Positions 58,092 through 64,000 of a DNA stretch of 64,000 nucleotides are shown piece by piece; position 1 is the stretch's first letter; the number at the start of each line of letters is the position of its first letter. A program made the position numbers and the translations under genes. A model generated the notes under the pieces. That model worked only from the letters and a program-made list of their open reading frames with translations, was not told the DNA's origin and searched no databases. Origin of the DNA: JACCZX01 sp038216465 (lineage in GTDB: Bacteria > Pseudomonadota > Gammaproteobacteria > Burkholderiales > Burkholderiaceae_F); the NCBI GenBank assembly GCA_038216465.1, contig JBBQQC010000010.1, positions 1 through 64,000 of the forward strand, read 5' to 3'.

Positions 58092-59573
58092 TTACGAATC
58101 GTTGTCGATCAACGATGCGTCGGGCTCCCACTCGATCACGATGCGCTCGCCGTCATGCTCGGTGAAGCGCACATCGGCGCCCAGCCGCGCCACGTAGATC
58201 AGTTGACCGTCGCGCCACAGCAGCGGCAATCGGCCACGCTCGAACTCGGCAACGCCTGCGTCCTGAAACAGACGCTTCAGCGTTTTGGACGGGCGCGCCG
58301 CGTGCGGCTTGAATCGCTCGCCACCTCCGCGCGGGCGCACTTCGAGCGGCATCGCACGCAGCCATCCGGGATCGAACCCTTCGCCGTTCACGGCGGTGAA
58401 TCGGAGCACGCCACCCCAGCTGGCAATTGCTATTTCCTCTTCTGCTTGCCATTGCAGCACCACCGAATCACGACTTGCATCGTCAACTGGCTTCAGAAGC
58501 AACAGTCCGCGATAACGATGCACTTCGACACTACCCAGGCGTACCAGCAGCCGGGCGTCGCTGCGCGCGTGGCGGGCCTGATCGAGCACCTCGCGCAAGC
58601 GCGCACGGCTCGGGGCCTCGAGCCCCTGGGCGGCGAGCCACGCACGGAGCGCTCCTGTTTGTCGTGCGGCGGGCAAGGTCGCAAGCCGATCGAGCCGCAG
58701 CATCCCTGCGGGCGCGCCGTCCGCACAGGCGGCGAAGTCTGCGTTCGCCACCGAGCGCATCGCTTCGGCCGCTTCGGCAACCAGGTCGACCGATCGCGCT
58801 GCCGCTGCGCGGAAGCCCGGTCGCAGTGCATCGAGGCGCGGCAGCACCTCGCGCCGAACTGCGTTGCGTAACAGTGCTGCGTCGTCGTTGCTGTCGTCGT
58901 CCACGTAACGAACATTGCGCAATTCGACATAGCGTTCAATGTCGGCGCGACTCACATCAACCAGCGGGCGCAGCAACTGCAGATCGCCGTCGAAGACACG
59001 AGCGGATGGAAACGCGGCCAGCCCGTCGAGCCCGGCTCCGCGCATCCATTGCAGCAGAAATGTTTCGAGTCGATCGTCGCGATGGTGCGCCGTCATCACA
59101 ACGCGCGCACCCGCCTCTCGCGCCGCTTCGGCCAGCGCCGCGTAACGCACTTCACGCGCCGCAGCTTCGATGCCGCGCCCGCGCCGCCTGACTTCAACAC
59201 CAAGGCTGATAAGCGCAACGCCTCGCTCCGCGCATTCGGCCTCGCAGTGCGCGAGCCAGGCATCTGCGTAGCCGCTAAGCCCATGGTGCACATGAATCGC
59301 AATTACGCGGCCGATGCCGGTGCCGCGCGTTGATGCCAAGCGCGCCAGCAGGTCGAGCAATGCCATCGAATCGCGCCCGCCGCTGAGCGCCAGCGCGACG
59401 GTAGCGGTCGGAGTTCGGCGCGGCGTCGGTGCCTGTTGCTTCAGCGGCTCGGCCGCCTTCGCTGTGGCGTCGCGCACCGTCGAGACGGCCCGCGCGACCG
59501 ACGCACGTACGGTGTCGAGCAGTTGCTGCTCGAGGGGATCAGCTTTCTTCGACCGTGCTCTTGAACTTGCCAT
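58092..59573 (-). CDS. tilS: tRNA(Ile)-lysidine synthetase (TilS)
   Basis: A 493-residue PP-loop ATPase with VALALSGGRDSMALLDLLA, the IHVHHGLSGYADAWLAHCE segment, HHRDDRLETFLLQWMRGAG, and a C-terminal domain (GERFKPHAARPSKTLKRLF). It modifies C34 of tRNA-Ile to lysidine for AUA decoding. The start at 59573 is inside the accA end (35-base overlap); a longer frame from 59591 is also open. The N-terminal extension before the PP-loop is about 60 residues. Confidence 0.93.
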   Translation of the reverse strand: MASSRARSKKADPLEQQLLDTVRASVARAVSTVRDATAKAAEPLKQQAPTPRRTPTATVALALSGGRDSMALLDLLARLASTRGTGIGRVIAIHVHHGLSGYADAWLAHCEAECAERGVALISLGVEVRRRGRGIEAAAREVRYAALAEAAREAGARVVMTAHHRDDRLETFLLQWMRGAGLDGLAAFPSARVFDGDLQLLRPLVDVSRADIERYVELRNVRYVDDDSNDDAALLRNAVRREVLPRLDALRPGFRAAAARSVDLVAEAAEAMRSVANADFAACADGAPAGMLRLDRLATLPAARQTGALRAWLAAQGLEAPSRARLREVLDQARHARSDARLLVRLGSVEVHRYRGLLLLKPVDDASRDSVVLQWQAEEEIAIASWGGVLRFTAVNGEGFDPGWLRAMPLEVRPRGGGERFKPHAARPSKTLKRLFQDAGVAEFERGRLPLLWRDGQLIYVARLGADVRFTEHDGERIVIEWEPDASLIDNDS

Positions 59574-60513
59574 ATGCCAACAGCCGCGCATGTCGAGCCG
59601 CCAGCAGGTCTTTGGTCTTCATCCCCTGAAACTGGCGCAGGCTGTCGGCCAGTGCGCGCTTAAGCATCACCGCCATCTGTTTTGGGTCGCGATGCGCACC
59701 GCCGAGCGGCTCGGCGATGATCTTGTCGATCACGCCGAGCGCCTTCAGCCGGTGCGCCGTCAGCGCGAGCGCTTCGGCTGCATCGGTTGCCTTGTCGGCG
59801 CTTTTCCACAGGATCGAGGCGCAGCCTTCGGGCGAAATCACCGAGTAGGTCGCGTACTGCAGCATCAGCACCGTATCGCCGACGGCAATCGCCAGCGCGC
59901 CGCCCGATCCGCCTTCGCCGATAATGGTTGTGATCACCGGCACTTTCAGCTGCGACATCTCGTACAGGTTGTGGCCGATCGCCTCCGACTGGCCGCGCTC
60001 TTCGGCGTCGATGCCGGGATACGCGCCGGGTGTGTCGACGAAGGTGAACAGCGGCAGGCCGAATTTTTCCGCCAGCTTCATCAGGCGCAGCGCTTTGCGA
60101 TAGCCCTCGGGCTTGCTCATCCCGAAGTTGCGCAGCGCACGCTCCTTCGTATCGCGCCCCTTCTGATGACCGAGCAGCATCACCGCCTGGCCGTTGAAGC
60201 GCGCCATGCCGCCGACGATCGACAGGTCGTCCGAGAACGAACGATCGCCGTGCAGCTCGTGAAACTCGGTGAAGATGTCGTTGACGTAGTCGAGCGTGTA
60301 CGGCCGCTGCGGATGACGCGCGAGCTGCGACACCTGCCACGGCGACAGCCGCGCGTAGATTTCCTTCAGCAGCGCCTGGCTTTTCGTCTGCAGCTGGTCG
60401 ATTTCCTCTGAGATATCGACCGCGGAGTCGTCCTGAACGAAGCGCAGCTCGTCGATCTTGGCGTCGAGCTCGGCGATCGGCTGTTCGAAATCCAGGAACG
60501 TCGTCTTGGCCAT
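59539..60513 (-). CDS. accA: Acetyl-CoA carboxylase carboxyltransferase subunit alpha
   Basis: A 324-residue AccA: FLDFEQPIAELDAKIDELR at the start, YTLDYVNDIFTEFHELHGDR, GHQKGRDTKERALRNFGM, FVDTPGAYPGIDAEERGQSEA (read in parts) and ISPEGCASILWKSADKA. It forms the carboxyltransferase with AccD for malonyl-CoA synthesis. It lies between alkA and tilS, with the same order as in other betaproteobacteria. Confidence 0.96.
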   Translation of the reverse strand: MAKTTFLDFEQPIAELDAKIDELRFVQDDSAVDISEEIDQLQTKSQALLKEIYARLSPWQVSQLARHPQRPYTLDYVNDIFTEFHELHGDRSFSDDLSIVGGMARFNGQAVMLLGHQKGRDTKERALRNFGMSKPEGYRKALRLMKLAEKFGLPLFTFVDTPGAYPGIDAEERGQSEAIGHNLYEMSQLKVPVITTIIGEGGSGGALAIAVGDTVLMLQYATYSVISPEGCASILWKSADKATDAAEALALTAHRLKALGVIDKIIAEPLGGAHRDPKQMAVMLKRALADSLRQFQGMKTKDLLAARHARLLAYGKFKSTVEES

Positions 60514-60518
60514 GTTTG

Positions 60519-61193
60519 TCAGTAAGTCACCGGAATCGGATCAAGACTACGCCATAGATACCACGTCGCCACACTGCGCCACGGCTCCCACGCCTCGGCA
60601 ATCTGCGCCACCCGCGCGCGCCCTTCACGGCCGATAACCGGCGCGCCGTCAAGATAATTGACACTGACCGCTTTCAGCAAGCCCAAATCGTCGAGCGGCA
60701 GCACGTTTGGACGCAGCAGGTTGAAGATCAGGAACATCTCGGCGGTCCAGCGGCCGATGCCGCGGATATCGACCAGTTCGGCGATGATCTGCTCATCGCC
60801 CTGCTCGCCGAACAGCGAGGGATCGACCTTGCCGCTGACGAAATGCGCCGCCAGGTCGCGGATGTACTCGACCTTGCGGTCCGACAAACCACAGCGCCGC
60901 AGCGTCGCGGGGCGGCGCCGCAGGATGCCCTTGGGCGTCGTCTCGCCGCACGCTGCACAGAATCGAAGCCAGATTGAGGCGGCCGCTTTGACCGAAATCT
61001 GCTGGCCGACAATCGAGCGCGTCAAGGTGACGAACGCATCGCCCCGCGACTGAAGCTTGACGCGCGGATGAGCGGCGATGATGCGGGCCATCGTCGGGTC
61101 TTTCGCCGCCAACGCGCGCTTGGCCCTCACCCAGTAGGTCGGCGAGACACCTGCGACCCGAACTGGCAACCGAGCGGTTAGCGTCGCCGCCAC
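60519..61193 (-). CDS. DNA-3-methyladenine glycosylase (AlkA-type HhH-GPD)
   Basis: A 224-residue base-excision glycosylase with the helix-hairpin-helix VDIRGIGRWTAEMFLIF and the catalytic Asp in VLPLDDLGLLKAVS; SIVGQQISVKAAASIW precedes it. It lacks the N-terminal domain of E. coli AlkA, as usual for the short form. It starts at a GTG within the cysS end (16-base overlap), five bases before accA. It removes alkylated purines. Confidence 0.92.
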   Translation of the reverse strand: MAATLTARLPVRVAGVSPTYWVRAKRALAAKDPTMARIIAAHPRVKLQSRGDAFVTLTRSIVGQQISVKAAASIWLRFCAACGETTPKGILRRRPATLRRCGLSDRKVEYIRDLAAHFVSGKVDPSLFGEQGDEQIIAELVDIRGIGRWTAEMFLIFNLLRPNVLPLDDLGLLKAVSVNYLDGAPVIGREGRARVAQIAEAWEPWRSVATWYLWRSLDPIPVTY

Positions 61194-62557
61194 GTCGTTC
61201 CGTCCGGGCCGTCTTCCAGCACCACGCCTTTTTCGAGCAACGCTTTGCGCACGCGGTCGGCTTCGGCGAAATCTTTTTCCTTCTTTGCCGTTGCCCGCAC
61301 CGAAATCAACAACTCGATTCCCGCGCTGTCGTCGTCCGAGCCACGCAGAAATTGCTCGGGGGCCTGGTGCAACAGGCCGAGCGTCTGTCCGAGCACGCGC
61401 AGTTGCGTGGCCAGCCGCGGCGATTTGCTCCGATTGACTTCGCTGGCCAGATCAAACAACGCGGCGAACGCGACCGGCGTGTTGAAGTCGTCGTTCATCG
61501 CATCATGAAAACGCCGCGCGTGAGCTTCGCTCCAGTCGAGCGGCTGGCCGTCGCCGTCGATGCCGCGCAATGCCGTGTAAAGGCGACTCAACGCCGTGCG
61601 TGCCTCGACAATCAACGCCTCGGTAAAGGCAATTTGACTGCGGTAGTGCGGCCGCAGCAGGAAGAACCTCAGCACCTCGGCGTCATACTTCTTCAGCGCT
61701 TCCCGAATCGTCAGCATGTTCTTCAGCGACTTTGACATCATCTCGTCGCCAACGCGCAAAGCGCCGCAATGCATCCACAGGTTAGCGAGCGGCACGCCGT
61801 GCGCGCCCTCGCTCTGCGCGATCTCATTTTCGTGGTGCGGAAAGATCAGATCCGGTCCGCCGCCGTGAATGTCGAATGTGTCGCCGAGCGTTTCGCTCGC
61901 CATCGCCGAACACTCGATATGCCATCCGGGACGGCCCGCGCCCCACTGCGAGGGCCACGACGGCTCGGCCGGCTTGGCGTGCTTCCAGAGCACAAAATCC
62001 AACGGGTCACGCTTGCTGCGCTCGATCGCGACGCGTTCGCCGGCGCGCAGATCGTCGAGCGATTTGCCGGAGAGTTTGCCGTAGCCCGCAAATTTTCGTA
62101 CCGCGAAGTTCACGTCCCCTTCTTCGCCCGAAGCCGCCGCATCGGCCTGGTACGCCAGCCCTTTCTGCTGCAGTTGCTCGATCAACGCAAGCATCTGCGG
62201 CACATACTCAGTCGCACGCGGCTCGGCATCGGGCACGGCGAGTCCAAGCGCCGCGAAATCCTCGTTCATGTAGCGAATGAACCGCTCGGTCAGCTCGCCA
62301 ACGCTCTCTCCGTTTTCGGCAGCGCGCTTGATGATCTTGTCTTCGATGTCCGTGATATTTCGCACATAAGTCACTTCGAGGCCCAGCACCCGCAGCCAGC
62401 GCTGCGCCATGTCCATCGCGGTAAACAGGCGCGCGTGCCCCAGATGGCAGTAGTCGTAGACCGTCATGCCGCACACGTACAGGCCAACGCGACCCGGCAC
62501 GATTGGCTGCAAAGGCTGCTTGCTACGCGACAGCGTGTTGTAGATTTCGAGCGGCAT
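61178..62557 (-). CDS. cysS: Cysteinyl-tRNA synthetase
   Basis: A 459-residue class I synthetase: YVCGMTVYDYCHLGHAR (zinc Cys and HIGH-type motif), WHIECSAMASETLGD and FPHHENEIAQSEGAHG for the remaining zinc ligands, and the KMSKS-type MSKSLKNMLTIREAL. It charges tRNA-Cys. It opens the leftward housekeeping run cysS, alkA, accA, tilS, lysC and is divergent from the TPR gene. Confidence 0.97.
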   Translation of the reverse strand: MPLEIYNTLSRSKQPLQPIVPGRVGLYVCGMTVYDYCHLGHARLFTAMDMAQRWLRVLGLEVTYVRNITDIEDKIIKRAAENGESVGELTERFIRYMNEDFAALGLAVPDAEPRATEYVPQMLALIEQLQQKGLAYQADAAASGEEGDVNFAVRKFAGYGKLSGKSLDDLRAGERVAIERSKRDPLDFVLWKHAKPAEPSWPSQWGAGRPGWHIECSAMASETLGDTFDIHGGGPDLIFPHHENEIAQSEGAHGVPLANLWMHCGALRVGDEMMSKSLKNMLTIREALKKYDAEVLRFFLLRPHYRSQIAFTEALIVEARTALSRLYTALRGIDGDGQPLDWSEAHARRFHDAMNDDFNTPVAFAALFDLASEVNRSKSPRLATQLRVLGQTLGLLHQAPEQFLRGSDDDSAGIELLISVRATAKKEKDFAEADRVRKALLEKGVVLEDGPDGTTWRRR

Positions 62558-62645
62558 CGATCGTTATGGCGTGCAGTCCGCGGCTGTAGAATCGCGCGCA
62601 GTGTAGCGAGCAGCGCGCACTCGATCGGCGACCGTATATCCACTC

Positions 62646-63221
62646 ATGCGCATTCACTTTTTTTGTCGGCTAGCTGTGCCTCTCGTACTCTGCGTGGATA
62701 GCGCCGTTTACGCACAGCCGGTGCCACCGCCTGCGGTCGGCGACATCTCCATTGAACGAAAGGAGGCCACGCCGCTGGAGGAAGTGAAGAAGCTGATTGC
62801 GGCAGGCCGCAGCAAGCAGGCGCTCGAGTTTGCCGACCGGCAGCTGGTGAAAAATCCGCGCAACGCACAGATGCGTTTCGTCCGCGGCGTCATCCTGTCG
62901 GACATGAACGACAACGCTGCAGCGCGCGCGGCATTTCAGCAGCTGATCGAGGACTTTCCAGAGCTTCCGGAGCCGTACAACAACCTTGCGGTGCTGTACG
63001 CCGCCGATGGCCAGCTCGATCGCGCGCGCGCGGCTTTGGAAATGGCGCTGCTGGCACGGCCCGATTACGCTACGGCCCACGAAAATATGGGCGACGTATA
63101 TTTACAGATGGCCGCCGACGCCTACCAGCGCGCCTTGAAAGTGCAACCCAACAACCGCGCGGTGTCGAACAAGCTCGCACTCGCGCGCGAGCTCGTCACC
63201 AAGGCGCGCACCCCGCGCTGA
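62646..63221 (+). CDS. Periplasmic TPR protein
   Basis: A 191-residue protein with a Sec signal (CRLAVPLVLCVDSAVYAQ) and about four TPR units in the mature part (KKLIAAGRSKQALEFADRQ, VILSDMNDNAAARAAFQQL, LAVLYAADGQLDRARAALE, MGDVYLQMAADAYQRALKV). It is followed 19 bases later by ppiA. TPR proteins in this position are common in betaproteobacteria, with no firmly known function. Confidence 0.85.
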   Translation: MRIHFFCRLAVPLVLCVDSAVYAQPVPPPAVGDISIERKEATPLEEVKKLIAAGRSKQALEFADRQLVKNPRNAQMRFVRGVILSDMNDNAAARAAFQQLIEDFPELPEPYNNLAVLYAADGQLDRARAALEMALLARPDYATAHENMGDVYLQMAADAYQRALKVQPNNRAVSNKLALARELVTKARTPR

Positions 63222-63240
63222 ATTTTGACAAGGAAACTTA

Positions 63241-63804
63241 ATGAAGCGTAGACACTTGCTTGCTGCAGCGCTCGCCGTGATCGCATTGGCGGCGGGCGCA
63301 CAGGCACCGGCACCGCGCGTTGTGTTCGAAACGAGCGAAGGCAGGATCGTCGTTGAGCTCGCACCGCAGAAGGCGCCGAAGACGGTCGAAAATTTTCTTT
63401 CGTACGTGAAACGCGGGCATTACGACGGCACTGTGTTTCACCGGGTGATTCCGGGCTTTATGGTTCAGGGCGGCGGCTTCACCGCCGACATGAAAGAGAA
63501 GCCGACGCGCGGCACGATCGCGCTTGAAAGCCGCAATGGCTTGAAGAACGAGCGCGGCACACTGGCGATGGCGCGGCGCAGTGACCCGGATTCCGCCAGC
63601 GCGCAATTCTTCATCAACGTCGTCGACAACGCTCGGCTCGATTATCCGAATCCCGACGGTAACGGCTACGCCGTGTTCGGCAAAGTCGTAGAGGGCATGG
63701 ACGTCGTCGACAAGATCAGAGCTGCGCCGACTGGTACTAGAGGGCCGCATGAAAACGTGCCGGTCGCACCGATCACGATCAAGACCGCCCGCGTGGTGAG
63801 CTAA
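63241..63804 (+). CDS. ppiA: Periplasmic peptidyl-prolyl isomerase (cyclophilin, PpiA)
   Basis: A 187-residue cyclophilin with a signal peptide (HLLAAALAVIALAAGAQA) and the family motifs KTVENFLSYVKRGHYDGTVF, HRVIPGFMVQGGG and SASAQFFINVVDN. It speeds folding of exported proteins. The gene is followed 22 bases later by a cytoplasmic-type cyclophilin. Confidence 0.95.
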   Translation: MKRRHLLAAALAVIALAAGAQAPAPRVVFETSEGRIVVELAPQKAPKTVENFLSYVKRGHYDGTVFHRVIPGFMVQGGGFTADMKEKPTRGTIALESRNGLKNERGTLAMARRSDPDSASAQFFINVVDNARLDYPNPDGNGYAVFGKVVEGMDVVDKIRAAPTGTRGPHENVPVAPITIKTARVVS

Positions 63805-63826
63805 CGCGTCACATTCAGGAGTAAGA

Positions 63827-64000
63827 ATGGTTCGTCTGTACACCAACTACGGCCCGATCACGATCGAGCTCGACCACGAGCGCGCACCAAAGACCGCGGC
63901 CAATTTCGAGAGCTATGTGCGCAGCGGTTTTTACGACGGCACGCTGTTTCATCGCGTCATCAATGGCTTCATGATCCAGGGCGGCGGCTTCGAGCCGGGG
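63827..64000 (+). CDS. ppiB: Cytoplasmic peptidyl-prolyl isomerase (PpiB), truncated by window edge
   Basis: The first 58 codons of a cyclophilin without a signal peptide (MVRLYTNYGPITIELDHER, SGFYDGTLFHRVINGFMIQ) run to the window end. CAGGAG lies nine bases before the ATG. The ppiA-ppiB pair next to cysS is a common betaproteobacterial arrangement. Confidence 0.93.
   Translation, partial: MVRLYTNYGPITIELDHERAPKTAANFESYVRSGFYDGTLFHRVINGFMIQGGGFEPG

Noticed and set aside
1..64000. CRISPR arrays, rRNA genes, insertion sequence transposases
   Set aside because: I looked for these across the window and saw none.

Overview
The window looks like a chromosomal piece of a GC-rich betaproteobacterium, probably order Burkholderiales. 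The right end (about 56.0-64.0 kb) has the housekeeping order tRNA-Ser, lysC, tilS, accA, an alkA-type glycosylase, cysS, a TPR protein, ppiA and ppiB, a synteny I associate with betaproteobacteria. The left part is rich in TRAP transporters and Bug-type solute receptors, which are expanded in Burkholderiales. The exact genus cannot be told from the sequence alone.

Region 1 (1-22 kb) is a catabolic and uptake region. It holds two TRAP systems, a HisD-like dehydrogenase of the sulfopropanediol dehydrogenase type with an SDR, two beta-keto acid cleavage enzymes (BKACE), AraC and IclR regulators, a PaaK-like ligase with an amidohydrolase and a Bug receptor, a TauE-type anion exporter, and a PycB-like carboxyltransferase with its own biotin carrier. 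Three broken gene remnants in the wider region (7.4, 10.8 and 38.1 kb) suggest repeated rearrangement.

Region 2 (20-38 kb) is the most coherent biology. An ABC importer, an AMP-forming acyl-CoA ligase (SauT-like), an acylating aldehyde dehydrogenase (SauS-like), sulfoacetaldehyde acetyltransferase (Xsc), phosphotransacetylase and citrate synthase could take a C2 sulfonate such as sulfoacetate to sulfite plus acetyl-CoA. Immediately next to them lie aprM-aprB-aprA and sat, the reverse APS pathway that oxidises sulfite to sulfate with ATP formation. Small unknown proteins and an FKBP isomerase are embedded in the apr operon. Together this is a candidate organosulfonate-to-sulfate module with substrate-level energy conservation.

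Region 3 (38-45 kb) is ordinary chromosome: a collagen-like lipoprotein, tRNA-Arg(ACG) with a terminator, ligD, yaeQ and an mlaE-mlaD-lipoprotein operon.

Region 4 (45,427-55,890) is a 10,448-bp integrated element bounded by a 16-bp direct repeat of the 3' end of tRNA-Ser(GCU). It has a P4-type integrase, a chain of five overlapping tiny genes, two copies of a covarying RNA-like leader, a set of secreted or membrane proteins, and an opposing operon with an AlpA-like protein, a DUF3631 ATPase, a P27-type small terminase and an HK97-type major capsid protein. It has no recognisable large terminase, portal, protease or tail genes, so it looks like a phage satellite rather than a prophage. Two of its genes appear to carry single-base frameshifts.

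All functional assignments rest on reading motifs and context by eye; no database search was possible.
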